Assembly: GCA_963702575.1 (NCBI GenBank)
Contig: CAVPCU010000002.1
Coordinates: forward strand, 186,001 to 250,000
Reading direction: 5' to 3'
From: VRUE01 sp963702575
GTDB taxonomy: Bacteria; Actinomycetota; Thermoleophilia; Solirubrobacterales; 70-9
DNA length: 64,000 bases
Positions 52,729 through 63,333 of the stretch are shown one piece after another. The notes under the pieces were generated by a model. That model had not been told where the DNA came from. It saw only the letters and a program-made list of their open reading frames with translations, and did not search any database. Position numbers and translations under genes: made by a program. Each line of letters starts with the position of its first letter. Position 1 is the first letter of the stretch.

Positions 52729-52792
52729 GCTCACGCTCGCACCGCCGATTGCTGCATTTTCCACACGATCGTGGGGGCAATCGCGCAGCCGC

Positions 52793-53907
52793 TCATCTCG
52801 CGGCCCTTCGCAGTAGATCGGCGCGCGGGTCGGAGCCGTTCATGGCCTCGGCCAGCTTCGCGACCGCCTCCTTCTGCTCGTCGGTGAGCTTCTTCGGTAC
52901 GTCGATCTCGAGCCGGTAGCGGATGTCGCCGCGGCCCCGCCCGCGCGGCTTCGGCGGGCCCTCGCCGCGGAGGCGCTGGATCGTGCCGTGCCGGGTGCCG
53001 GCCGGCACCTTGATCTTCTTCGTGCCGCCCAGCGTCGGCACCTCGATCGTCGCCCCCTGCAGCGCCTCGGCGATCGTGATCGGCACCGTCACCTCGAGGT
53101 TGGCGCCGTCGAGGCGCTTGAAGACCGGCGAGGCGGCGACGCGGGTGACGACGAAGAGGTCGCCGGGGGGGCCGCCGCGCGGCCCCGCCTCGCCTTTCCC
53201 GGCGAGGCGGATGCGGGCGCCGTCCTTTACCCCGGCCGGGACGTTGACCTTGTAGCGCTTGGTCTGGCGGGTCAACCCCGAGCCGCCGCAGGTGGGGCAG
53301 GGGTCCTCGATCACCTGGCCCGAGCCGCCGCACTGCGGGCAGGGCTGGCTGATCGAGAAGAAGCCCTGGCTCTGGGCGTCGATGCCGCGGCCTTCGCAGC
53401 GGGGGCAGGTGACCGGTGCGGTCCCCGGCTTGGCGCCGCTGCCGTGGCAGGTCGTGCAGCGTTCCTCCTTGGGCACCGCGACGCCTACCTGGGCGCCGTT
53501 GACCGCCTGGTCGAAGCTGAGCCGGACCTCGGTTTCGAGGTCGCGGCCGCGCTGGGCCTGCGCCTGGCCGCGCCCGCCGCCGCGGCCGAAGAGGTTGGAG
53601 AGGATGTCGCCGAAGTCGCCGGCGCCGGCGCCGAACGGCTGGCCGCCGGGCCCGCCCGGACCGCCGCCGAAGGGGCCGCCGGCCCCGCCGAAGCCGCCGA
53701 ACGCCCCCCCTGGTCGTAGGCCTTGCGCTTCTCGGGGTCGGAGAGCGTGTCGTAGGCGCCCTGGACCTCCTTGAACTTCTCCTCCGCCGCGGCGTCGTCG
53801 GGGTTGCGATCGGGGTGGTATTTCCGCGCCAGCTTGCGGTAGGCCTTCTTCAGCTCCTCCTCGGACGCGCCCTTGGGGACGCCGAGAATCTCGTAGAGGT
53901 CCGGCAT
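52793..53907 (-). CDS. dnaJ: co-chaperone DnaJ (one frameshift)
   Basis: ~371 residues. J-domain MPDLYEILGVPKGASEEELKKAYRKLARKYHPDRNPDD with the HPD tripeptide, a Gly/Phe-rich linker, four CxxCxGxG zinc repeats (CTTCHGSG, CPRCEGRG, CPQCGGSG, CPTCGGSG) and the substrate-binding C-terminus. One G is missing from a G-run near 53704-53710; restored, KAYDQGG runs into AFGGFGGAGGPFGGG. The last residues are GSDPRADLLRRAAR. Confidence 0.94.
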
Positions 53908-53914
53908 CGCGCTC

Positions 53915-54405
53915 CTACTCCGCCACCACCACGCGCGCCGGCCGCACCAGCTGGTCGCCCAGCCGGTAGCCCTTCTGCATCGTCTCGACCACGGTCCCCG
54001 ACTCGGCCCCGTCGGCGGCAACCGTCGAGAGCGCCTCGTGCAGGTTCGGATCGAACTTCTCCCCCTTCGGATCGACCGCCTCGACCCCGTTCCGGGTCAA
54101 CGTCTCCCGCAACCCCCGAAACACCAGCAGCACCCCATGAGCCAACCCGCCCTCGGAGTCCCCCTCCGGATCGAGCCCAGCAGCCTGCAGCGCCCGCTCG
54201 AGATCGTCCAGAACCGGCAAGACCTCCCGAATCAGCTCAGCTTTCCCCCGTGCGCCGGCAGCCTGCACCTCCGCCGTCATCCGCCGCCGATAGTTCTCGA
54301 AGTCGGCTTTCGTCCGCTTGGCCAGGTCGAGGTACTCGTCCTTCTCGGTGAGCAGTGCTTCGAGGTCGTGCTCGACCCGCTCCTCTTCGACTTTGGGCTC
54401 CTCGC

Positions 54406-54409
<4 letters not shown>
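53915..54409 (-). CDS. grpE: nucleotide exchange factor GrpE
   Basis: 164 residues. Coiled-coil N-terminus (EHDLEALLTEKDEYLDLAKRTKADFENYRRRMTAE), then VLPVLDDLERALQAAG and the beta domain NGVEAVDPKGEKFDPNLHEALSTV...VVETMQKGYRLGDQLVRPARVVVAE. It exchanges ADP for ATP on DnaK. The GTG start overlaps the dnaK stop by four bases (GTGA). Confidence 0.95.
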
Positions 54410-56299
<1,890 letters not shown>

Positions 56300-56337
56300 T
56301 TCGTCAGTACCTCCAGGGGTCTAGTCCGTTTGACTGG

Positions 56338-56363
56338 TGCCAGCGTTCTCAAGCATGCTGGCA
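56338..56363. promoter_or_regulatory. inverted repeat TGCCAGC-N12-GCTGGCA upstream of dnaK
   Basis: Perfect seven-base arms 38 bases before the dnaK GTG. The spacer contains one CTTGAG on the minus strand, a HAIR-like half-site, but no matching second half at the right distance. It may be a heat-shock operator variant. The rest of the 164-base gap to the cytochrome gene shows nothing else. Confidence 0.4.
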
Positions 56364-56463
56364 AGAAATCTAAGTCGCAGTATGGCAGATTCGCGAAGAA
56401 GCGCAAGTGCGGGTTCCCGCCTTGAGCGGGATGGTACGCCGGGTCCCGCCTGGCGGCTCGGGC

Positions 56464-56883
56464 TCAGCCGTCGCCGGCGGTGCTGGCTACGAAGTGGGCC
56501 ACTTCTTCGGCCTGCTGGCTGTTGAGGATGCCGGCGGGCATGCGGCCCGGGGTCGTGCTGCTGTCGACCCCGTTTTCGACCGCGTTCAGCACGCGGCCTT
56601 CGGTCGCCTTGATCGTCTGTTCGGCGTTCGGGCCTTCGGGTGGCCCGGAGGGGGCGAGCAGTTCGTCGAGGTTGGGCGCGAAGTTGCCGTCGGTGCCGGC
56701 CGCATAGAGCGTGTGGCAGGTGCCGCAGTTGGTCTGGAAGAGGCTCTGGCCGCCCTTCAGATCGGCCGGCACTTCCTCGGCGCCGGTGGCCGCGTCGCCG
56801 TTGGAGCGGAACGCCAGCCAGGGGATGAGGACGGCGAGGACGACGACCACCAGGCCGAAGACGATGAAGGTCTTCCTACTCAT
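56464..56883 (-). CDS. membrane-anchored cytochrome c
   Basis: 139 residues. The ATG at 56883 (MSRKTFIVFGLVVVVLAVLIPWLAF) gives an N-terminal membrane anchor. The single heme site is LFQTNCGTCHTLY; the distal Met is likely the one in TPGRMPAGILN near residue 116. A mono-heme c-type cytochrome facing outwards, for electron transfer to an oxidase or similar. It overlaps the endonuclease III stop by eight bases. Confidence 0.88.
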   Translation of the reverse strand: MSRKTFIVFGLVVVVLAVLIPWLAFRSNGDAATGAEEVPADLKGGQSLFQTNCGTCHTLYAAGTDGNFAPNLDELLAPSGPPEGPNAEQTIKATEGRVLNAVENGVDSSTTPGRMPAGILNSQQAEEVAHFVASTAGDG

Positions 56884-57547
56884 TCGGGCATCGGGCACGG
56901 TACCAGGGACACATGCGCCGCAGCGCGCACTCGCCGCAGCGCGGTTTCGGCCGGCAGACCCCGCGGCCGTGGCGGATCAGGTTCATGTGGAGCTCGTAGG
57001 CGTCGGCGGGGTCGACGACGGCCAGCATCTCGTCGTGGGCGCGCTCGAGGGAGGCGTCTTCGGGGAAGAGGCCGAGCCGCCCGCCGACGCGGTGGATGTG
57101 GACGTCGACCGGGATCTCGGGGATGCCCCAGGTGAAGATCAGCACGCAGGCCGCCGTTTTGCGCCCGACCCCGGGCAGCGAGAGCAGGAACGCGAGTGAC
57201 TCCTCGCGCGGGGCGTCGCGCGTCCAGTCGAGGTCGGGCGGCTCGCCGAGTCGCTCGAGGATCGCCTGGATTCGCGGCGCCTTCTGCCGGGCCAGGCCGC
57301 CGGGCCGGATCGCCTCCTCCAGCTCGTCCACGGGCGCGTCCCTGACCTCCTCCCAGGTCGGGTATCGCTCCCGCAGCTGGGCGAAGGAGCGATCCCGATT
57401 GCGGTCGTTGGTGTGCTGGGAGAGCACCGTCTTGACCAGCTCGGCGATCGGGTGCCCGTGCGGCTCGTTCACCGGCCGCCCGTACATCTCCCGCAACCGA
57501 TCTCGAATCGCCCTGACCCTCAGCTTCCGCGGCCTCGTCCATGTCAT
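56876..57547 (-). CDS. nth: endonuclease III-like DNA glycosylase/AP lyase
   Basis: 223 residues. HhH motif LPGVGRKTAACVL with the catalytic Lys, catalytic Asp in VDVHIHRVGGRLGL, and a C-terminal cluster CRPKPRCGECALRRMC (C-x5-C-x2-C-x5-C, one residue shorter in the first gap than the E. coli pattern) for a 4Fe-4S centre. Removes oxidised pyrimidines. The ATG at 57547 (MTWTRPRKLRVRAIRDRL) is chosen for family length; a much longer frame upstream is a shadow. Confidence 0.92.
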   Translation of the reverse strand: MTWTRPRKLRVRAIRDRLREMYGRPVNEPHGHPIAELVKTVLSQHTNDRNRDRSFAQLRERYPTWEEVRDAPVDELEEAIRPGGLARQKAPRIQAILERLGEPPDLDWTRDAPREESLAFLLSLPGVGRKTAACVLIFTWGIPEIPVDVHIHRVGGRLGLFPEDASLERAHDEMLAVVDPADAYELHMNLIRHGRGVCRPKPRCGECALRRMCPWYRARCPNE

Positions 57548-57679
57548 CCGCGGCAGCCTATGGAGTCGGGGGCCTTCCGAGGCTTGCGACCACGTCCCGA
57601 AGCACGGCGACGATGGGCTGCGCGACGGCCTCATGGGAAGGCCACTCCGTGCCGTTAACGGCCGGATTACAATTGCGAG

Positions 57680-58459
57680 ATGTCTCGTGCTTTCGACCGC
57701 TTGACGGCCAAGTTGCCCCAGGGCTGGGGCGACGCCGGCCGCCAGCTCGGCATCCTCGTCCTGGTCGACGTCGCCTACGAGCTGGTGCGCGGCATCGCCG
57801 ACGGCCAGCGCTCCGTCGCGATCGGCCACGGCCGCCAGGTGATCGAATTCGAGCAGTCGACCCACTCGCTGTTCGAGCCGCGCCTGCAGACCATCTTCCT
57901 GCCCGCCCACTGGCTGATCGACCTTGCCAACCAGATCTATCTCAACAGCCAGTTCTCGATCACGCTCGGCTTCCTGATCTGGCTCTACCTCTTCCGCAAC
58001 GAGTCCTACTACTTCGTCCGCAACATGTTCGTCGTCTCGATGGGCCTCGCCCTGGTCGGCTACACGCTCTACCCGACCGCGCCGCCGCGGATGTTCCCCG
58101 AACACGGCTTCGTCGACACGATCACCGACTTCTCCAAGGTCAACCACGACTCGACCCTGGCGAAGATCTTCATCAACCCCTACGCGGCGGTGCCGAGCAT
58201 GCACTGCGCCTTCGCGCTGATGATCGGCGCCACCGGCGTGCGCGTCTCGCGCCACTGGTTCACCAAGGCCTTCTGGGCGGCCTGGCCGCTGCTCGTCGCC
58301 TGGGTCGTGATCGTAACCGCCAACCACTACTGGACCGACGTCGTCCTCGGCTGGACCGTCGCCGCCACCGCGGCTTTGGTCGCCCACCGGTTGCTCGCCC
58401 GCGCCAGGCCGGAGGCCTGGTCCTGGCGCAGCGGCTCGCCCCAGGAGGCCGAGGCGTAG
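57680..58459 (+). CDS. PAP2-superfamily membrane phosphatase/transferase (AUR1/Ipt1-like)
   Basis: 259 residues with about six membrane helices. The split phosphatase signature is visible: YTLYPTAPPRM, AAVPSMHCAFALMIG, and TANHYWTDVVLGW with the catalytic histidines. This version is typical of inositol-lipid processing proteins (AUR1/IPC synthase-like). Together with the CDP-alcohol phosphotransferase and inositol synthase downstream it suggests phosphatidylinositol metabolism. TACAAT ends exactly six bases before the ATG, so the mRNA is probably leaderless. Confidence 0.85.
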   Translation: MSRAFDRLTAKLPQGWGDAGRQLGILVLVDVAYELVRGIADGQRSVAIGHGRQVIEFEQSTHSLFEPRLQTIFLPAHWLIDLANQIYLNSQFSITLGFLIWLYLFRNESYYFVRNMFVVSMGLALVGYTLYPTAPPRMFPEHGFVDTITDFSKVNHDSTLAKIFINPYAAVPSMHCAFALMIGATGVRVSRHWFTKAFWAAWPLLVAWVVIVTANHYWTDVVLGWTVAATAALVAHRLLARARPEAWSWRSGSPQEAEA

Positions 58460-58498
58460 CTTCGCCAGCCGGCCCCGGATCGATTAGCCTCAGACTCA

Positions 58499-59182
58499 AT
58501 GGATTCGTCGGCCCCGTCCCGGGCGCCCCAGTCCCAGCGCAACGGCCGCCAGCCGCGCAACGGCCGCCAGCCGCGCAACGGTCAGGAGCTGCGCGCCTAC
58601 GCCCGCGAGCGCCTGATCGAGTCGCGGCTGACGCCGAACGCGATCTCCGTCGCCGGCCTGATCGGCAACCTGATCGCCGCCGCGCTCGTCACCCAGCGCC
58701 TCTTCTTCCTCGGCGGCGTCGCCTTCATCCTCGGCTCGGTGATGGACACGCTCGACGGCCGCTACTCGCGGATGTCGGGCAAGGGGACGCTCTTCGGCGC
58801 CTTCCTCGACTCGACCCTGGACCGGGTCGAGGAGGGGATCGTGCTCGCCGCGGTCGCGGGCTACTTCGCCGCGACCGGCAACGACTTCGCCGCGGCGATG
58901 TGCGTCGTCGCCGTGCTCGGCTCGCTGATGGTCTCCTACACCCGCGCTCGCGCCGAGGCGCTCGGCGTCGAGTGCAAGGTCGGGCTGGCGACGCGCCCGG
59001 TGCGGGTAGTCATACTCTCCATCGGGCTGGTCTTCGCCAAGGGCGCCGGCCTCGGCGACTTCTCGCTGCTGGCGCCCTCCGTCTACGCGATCGCGGCGCT
59101 GACCATCTTCACCACCTTCCAGCGCGTATGGCACGTCCGAAACGAGCTATCCAAAGAGGCCCAGGGGCCGAACGGCCTGTAA
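58499..59182 (+). CDS. CDP-alcohol phosphatidyltransferase (PgsA/PI-phosphate synthase type)
   Basis: 227 residues, about six membrane helices. The signature D-x2-D-G-x2-A/S-R-x8-G-x3-D-x3-D is present as DTLDGRYSRMSGKGTLFGAFLDSTLD (near residue 84). The N-terminus is a Gln/Asn/Arg-rich repeat (NGRQPRNGRQPRNGQ), encoded by a short tandem DNA repeat (58541-58585). With inositol-3-phosphate synthase next door, it most likely makes phosphatidylinositol phosphate from CDP-diacylglycerol and inositol 1-phosphate. Confidence 0.9.
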   Translation: MDSSAPSRAPQSQRNGRQPRNGRQPRNGQELRAYARERLIESRLTPNAISVAGLIGNLIAAALVTQRLFFLGGVAFILGSVMDTLDGRYSRMSGKGTLFGAFLDSTLDRVEEGIVLAAVAGYFAATGNDFAAAMCVVAVLGSLMVSYTRARAEALGVECKVGLATRPVRVVILSIGLVFAKGAGLGDFSLLAPSVYAIAALTIFTTFQRVWHVRNELSKEAQGPNGL

Positions 59183-59247
59183 CCGGATGCGGTCGCGGGT
59201 TTGCTTTGCCAGTCAGCCAGATCGAGAGGGGACTTAGAGCTTCATGA

Positions 59248-60387
59248 GTGAGAGCAACGGAGCAAACGGCGCGCGCCCGCACGGACGAGAAGGTGCGCGT
59301 CGCGATAGTCGGCGTCGGCAACTGCGCCAACTCCTTCATCCAGGGCGTCCACTACTACAGGGACGCCGACCCGGCCGAGGAAGTCCCCGGCCTGATGCAC
59401 GTCGACCTTGGCGGCTACCACGTTCGCGACATCGAGTTCGTCGCCGCCTTCGACATCGATTCCGAGAAGGTCGGCAAGGACCTCTCGGAGGCGATCTGGT
59501 CGGGCCAGAACGACACGATCAAGTTCGCCGACGTGCCCGAGCTCGGCATCAAGGTCGAGCGCGGGATGACCCACGACGGCCTCGGCAAGTACCTCAAAGA
59601 GAAAATCAAAAAAGCTCCGGGCGAGACCGCCGACATCGTCGGCATCCTCAAGCAGACGAAGGCGGACGTCCTGGTCTGCTACCTGCCGGTCGGCTCCGAG
59701 CAGGCGACCAAGTGGTACGTCGAGCAGGCGCTCAAGGCGGGCGTCGGCTTCGTCAACTGCCTGCCGGTCTTCATCGCCCGCGAGGACTACTGGGACAAGC
59801 GCTTCCGCGAGGCCGGGTTGCCGATCATCGGCGACGACATCAAGTCGCAGGTCGGGGCGACGATCGTCCACCGCCAGCTCGCCCGCCTCTTCCACGACCG
59901 CGGCGTGCGGATGGAGCGCACCTCGCAGCTCAACGTCGGCGGCAACATGGACTTCTACAACATGCTCGAGCGCGAGCGGCTCGACTCGAAGAAGATCTCG
60001 AAGACCAACGCGGTGACCTCGATCATGGGCCACGAGCTGCCCGCCGAGGACGTCCACGTCGGTCCCTCGGACTACGTCGCCTGGCTTACCGATCGTAAGT
60101 GGGCGCACATCCGGCTCGAGGGCAAAGCCTTCGGCGACGTGCCGCTCAACGTCGAGCTGAAGCTCGAGGTCTGGGACTCGCCAAACTCCGCCGGGGTCGT
60201 GATCGACGCGGTGCGGATCGTCAAGCTGGCGTTGAACAACGGCATCGCCGGGCAGCTCGACGGGCCCTCCAGCTACCTGATGAAGTCACCGCACAGCCAG
60301 CGCCCCGACGACGAGGCGCGCGAGCTGACGGAGGAGTTCATCGCCGCCAACGCACGCGGCAAGAGCCCGGCGGTAGTTGGCTCCTGA
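59248..60387 (+). CDS. ino1: inositol-3-phosphate synthase
   Basis: 379 residues. NAD-binding start KVRVAIVGVGNCANSFIQGV, VAAFDIDSEKVGKDLSEAI, VCYLPVGSEQATKWYVEQAL, GLPIIGDDIKSQVGATIVHR, TSQLNVGGNMDFYNML, SKTNAVTSIMG and VGPSDYVAWLTDRKWAHIRLEG are the conserved blocks of the actinobacterial enzyme. It makes L-myo-inositol 1-phosphate from glucose 6-phosphate. The GTG at 59248 is used; an ATG four bases earlier lies in another frame (MSESNGANG...), so a missed indel at the N-terminus is possible. Confidence 0.95.
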   Translation: MRATEQTARARTDEKVRVAIVGVGNCANSFIQGVHYYRDADPAEEVPGLMHVDLGGYHVRDIEFVAAFDIDSEKVGKDLSEAIWSGQNDTIKFADVPELGIKVERGMTHDGLGKYLKEKIKKAPGETADIVGILKQTKADVLVCYLPVGSEQATKWYVEQALKAGVGFVNCLPVFIAREDYWDKRFREAGLPIIGDDIKSQVGATIVHRQLARLFHDRGVRMERTSQLNVGGNMDFYNMLERERLDSKKISKTNAVTSIMGHELPAEDVHVGPSDYVAWLTDRKWAHIRLEGKAFGDVPLNVELKLEVWDSPNSAGVVIDAVRIVKLALNNGIAGQLDGPSSYLMKSPHSQRPDDEARELTEEFIAANARGKSPAVVGS

Positions 60388-61684
60388 GCAGCTCTCGATA
60401 GCCCAGGTCGCGCCCCGGCGGCGGGGCGTGCGCGGACCGCATGAGGAGTTCGTCGGCCGCCTCTCCGAGGAGCTCGAGCGGCGCGGCCACGAGGTCCGGC
60501 GGATCTCCACCGGCGACCCGGTCAAGCGCCTGCTCGCGGGCGCCGAGTTCGACGTCGTCCACGTCCACGAGCCGTTTGCGCCGAGCATCTCCTCGGCGGC
60601 GCTGCGCCACTCCTACTCGCTCAACATCGCCACCTTCCACGCGCCCCAGGAGCGGGTGCTCTCGACCCAGGTGGCGCGGCCGCTGGTCGAGGTCTTCTTC
60701 GGCCGCCTCGACGCCCGGACCGTGGCTTCGCCGGCGACGGCCGAGCTGCTCGAGCGCTACTTCCCCGCCTCCTACGAGCTGGTCGCGCCGGGCGGGGACG
60801 GGCGCGAGTGGGCGACGGTCGCCGCCGAGTTCGAGGCGATCTACCGCCGGCTGCTGGCCCGCCGCCGCGACCCCGGCGGCGACCCGGAGGTGCGCGAGCG
60901 GATCGCCGGCCGGCCGCTGATCGAGGTCGACCTGCACATGCACACCGACCACTCGCCCGACTGCGCGACGCCGGTCGAGGTCCTGCTGGAGACGGCGCGC
61001 GACCGCGGCCTCGGCGCGATCGCGATCACCGACCACAACGAGGTCTCCGGGGCGCTCGAGGCGCGGCGGATCGCCGAGCAGGCCGGCGAGGGCCTGAAGG
61101 TGATTGTCGCCGAGGAGGTGAAGACCGCCGAGCAGGGCGAGGTGATCGGCCTCTTCCTCGAGGAGAAGATCCCGCGGGGGATGACGATGGCGGAGACGAT
61201 CGCGGCGATCCGCGAGCAGGGCGGCCTCGTCTACGTGCCCCATCCCTTCGACCGCTTCCACTCGGTGCCCGACTACGAGCACCTGCTCGGGATCATCGAG
61301 GAGATCGACGTGCTCGAGGTCTTCAACCCGCGGGTCGCGCTGACCGCCTTCAACGAGGAGGCGGAGCGCTTCGCCCGCAAGTACCGGATCGTGCCGGGCG
61401 CCGGCTCCGACAGCCACGTCGCCCAGGGGCTGGGCAGCGTGCGGGTGCGGATCCACGACTTCGACGGCCCGGCCGAGTTCCTCGAGGCGATGCGCGACGC
61501 CGACATCACCCGCAAGCACAAGAACCTCGTCTACGTGCAGGCGCTGAAGCTGCTGCAGACGACGGGCCGGCCGAAGGCGGCGAAGCGCAGCGTCGCCGAC
61601 GCCAAGCCGGTGCGGGGCGGCCGGCCGCGTAAGAAGCGGCGCTCGGCGAACGGCCTCTCCGGAAAGAGCGGCGGCAAAAGCTGA
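60377..61684 (+). CDS. fusion of GT4-like N-domain and PHP phosphoesterase domain
   Basis: 435 residues from a TTG overlapping the inositol synthase by 11 bases. Residues ~5-140 match only the first half of PimA-like glycosyltransferases (LSIAQVAPRRRGVRGPHEEFVGRLSEELERRGHEVRRIS, DVVHVHEPFAPSISSAALRH, NIATFHAPQERVLS); the donor-binding half is absent. Residues ~185-400 are a PHP domain: DLHMHTDHSPDC, AIAITDHNEVSG, HPFDRFHSV and GAGSDSHVAQ carry the metal-binding His/Asp residues. The C-terminus is basic (RGGRPRKKRRSANG). The first part may bind lipid-linked inositol or sugars and present it to the phosphoesterase; this is inference from the operon. Confidence 0.82.
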   Translation: MAPEQLSIAQVAPRRRGVRGPHEEFVGRLSEELERRGHEVRRISTGDPVKRLLAGAEFDVVHVHEPFAPSISSAALRHSYSLNIATFHAPQERVLSTQVARPLVEVFFGRLDARTVASPATAELLERYFPASYELVAPGGDGREWATVAAEFEAIYRRLLARRRDPGGDPEVRERIAGRPLIEVDLHMHTDHSPDCATPVEVLLETARDRGLGAIAITDHNEVSGALEARRIAEQAGEGLKVIVAEEVKTAEQGEVIGLFLEEKIPRGMTMAETIAAIREQGGLVYVPHPFDRFHSVPDYEHLLGIIEEIDVLEVFNPRVALTAFNEEAERFARKYRIVPGAGSDSHVAQGLGSVRVRIHDFDGPAEFLEAMRDADITRKHKNLVYVQALKLLQTTGRPKAAKRSVADAKPVRGGRPRKKRRSANGLSGKSGGKS

Positions 61685-62346
61685 TGCAGCGGGCGCCGGC
61701 GAAAGGAGGCGCGGTCCCTTCGTCAAAGAGATCGGGCAGCGTGCGGGCGACCGATGACGAGATCAAGGAGAAGTACCTCGAGCGGGCGATCCGCGAGCTC
61801 AACCAGATGACCCACGAGCTGCAGGAGTGCCCGCACTGCCCGCGCGGCAAGCTGATGCCGGTGCTCGGCTCCGGCCACCCCCAGGCCGACGTCTTCATGA
61901 TCAAGCAGGCGCCGGGCGTCGCCGAGATCGAAGAGGGCGTCGCCTTCTACGGCCGGGCGGGCAACGCGCTGATGAAAAGCTTCAAACGGCTGGGGATCGA
62001 CCCGCTGGTCGTCTACGGCACCCTCTGCGTCAAGTGCCCGATCGCCGAGCCCGACCTGGCCGCCGAGGAGTGCGTGCGGCGCGTCGTCACCGAGCTGGCG
62101 ATCGTCCAGCCGAAGATCGTCGTCGTCATGGGCGAGCCGGCGCTGCGCGTCGTCAACGGCCTCGAGATCCCGCTCTCGCGGACGATCGAGCCGCGCGAAG
62201 GCGAGATCCAGGCCTTCACCCCGACGATCGACGCGCTCTACGTGCCCGACATCGACGAGTCGCTCGACGAAGAGGACGCCAAGCAGCGCTTCTGGCGGGC
62301 GTTCCGCATGCTCGGGAAGTGGTACGAGGACCTACCGCCGTACTAG
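61684..62346 (+). CDS. uracil-DNA glycosylase-superfamily protein, divergent
   Basis: 220 residues. ECPHCPRGKLMPVLGSGHPQADVFMIKQAPGVAEIEEGVAFYGRAGNALMKSFKRLGID follows the family 4/5 UDG pattern (GExPG-x-E-D-x-xG-x-PFVGRAG-x-LL) but with KQAPG and AFYGRAG, and CVKCP gives the fourth Cys for an iron-sulphur site (CPHC, CVKC). The usual HPS motif is not obvious (PTIDALYVPDIDESL occupies that place), so activity may differ. TGATG overlap with the PHP gene. Its TAG lies in the CTAG at the left end of the IS element. Confidence 0.8.
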   Translation: MQRAPAKGGAVPSSKRSGSVRATDDEIKEKYLERAIRELNQMTHELQECPHCPRGKLMPVLGSGHPQADVFMIKQAPGVAEIEEGVAFYGRAGNALMKSFKRLGIDPLVVYGTLCVKCPIAEPDLAAEECVRRVVTELAIVQPKIVVVMGEPALRVVNGLEIPLSRTIEPREGEIQAFTPTIDALYVPDIDESLDEEDAKQRFWRAFRMLGKWYEDLPPY

Positions 62347-63333
62347 ATGGTTGATTCCACGCCTTCAGGCGACGTAGTCGACCAGGGCGCGGCTCGGACG
62401 CCCGAGCCTGTGGTTGAGCGCGATGCATGCGGCCAGCGCCAGGAAGCGCTGGGCGATGCGAACGCGCAGGTTGTGCAGGGTGCGAGCGCCATGGCGCTCG
62501 AGGGTGAGGATGTCCTTGCAGGTCCAAAAGATCGACTCGATCCGCTGGCGGATCGGAGCGAGGTGAATGGCGCTGTCGGGCTCGTCCTTTCGAGCCGGCC
62601 TGACGATCGTGGCGTCGAGGTGGCCGACCGCCTCGGCGAAGTCCCTGCCGGCGTAGCCCTTGTCACCAATGACGATCTCCCCGCCGGCTCGGTTGGCGCG
62701 TTCAAGCAGCTCGATCCCCACCTCGCGCTCGTCGCGCTTGGGAGAAGCGAGGGCGAAGGCCTTGGGGGTGCCGTCGGGCGCGAAGAGGCCGTGCAGGCGA
62801 AAGCCCCAAAAGAAGCGAGAGTGTGAGGCGCAGTAGCCGTAGTCGGCAGCGTCTGCAAGAGCCGAGCGTCGTGTCGTCTCCACAGAGCGGGCGCACTCCA
62901 AGGGGGTCGAGTCGATGAGCAGCACGTCGTCGTGGAAGCCCGGAGACCCGGCGGCAAAGACGCCGATGAGCCACTCGATCGTCTCGGCCAGGCGGGCTCT
63001 GCGCTTGTGGAAGCCAGGCTGCTGGGGCAACTCGGGGAAGAGATCGCACAGGTGTTTACGGGCGACGGCGAGGAAGCGGCGATCGGAGGGGATGCCCATG
63101 ATCGCCTGGGCGACGCAGAGCGTGGCGACCTCCGCGTCGGTGACCCGGCGACGGGCATTTCCGGGCTTCTCAGGCAGGAGATCGTCCGCCGTGCAATAAA
63201 CGACGGTGCAGAGAGTGTCGAGGTCGGCGTGCATCGTGGCCTTTCGGTCGACGGTTGCTTCGGCACCGCCGACTTCGGCCTCTCTGCATTGAATCCCTCG
63301 ATCACGGCCTTCGCCGTGGAATCAACCATCTAG
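62343..63333 (-). mobile_element. IS982-family insertion sequence, 991 bp
   Basis: Perfect terminal inverted repeats: CTAGATGGTTGATTCCACG (62343-62361) and its complement (63315-63333), the outer four bases being CTAG, which may be the target duplication instead. One intact transposase fills the element. Both neighbouring genes end with a TAG inside the terminal CTAG, so the insertion did not disrupt either. Confidence 0.93.
62365..63234 (-). CDS. IS982-family transposase
   Basis: 289 residues. DDE residues fit DDVLLIDSTPLECARSVETTRRS (Asp), GGEIVIGDKGYAGRDF (Asp) and RQRIESIFWTCKDILTLERHGARTLHNL (Glu). Other family blocks: AADYGYCASHSRFFWGFRLHGLFAPDG. Full length, without frameshift or stop, so possibly active. 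The start MHADLDTLCTVVYCTADDLL is used; an extension of the frame to 63329 runs into the inverted repeat. Confidence 0.93.
   Translation of the reverse strand: MHADLDTLCTVVYCTADDLLPEKPGNARRRVTDAEVATLCVAQAIMGIPSDRRFLAVARKHLCDLFPELPQQPGFHKRRARLAETIEWLIGVFAAGSPGFHDDVLLIDSTPLECARSVETTRRSALADAADYGYCASHSRFFWGFRLHGLFAPDGTPKAFALASPKRDEREVGIELLERANRAGGEIVIGDKGYAGRDFAEAVGHLDATIVRPARKDEPDSAIHLAPIRQRIESIFWTCKDILTLERHGARTLHNLRVRIAQRFLALAACIALNHRLGRPSRALVDYVA

Noticed and set aside
56300..56365. HAIR operator (CTTGAGT-N7-ACTCAAG) before dnaK
   Set aside because: Only one CTTGAG half-site is present; the TCAA on the other side is at the wrong distance.
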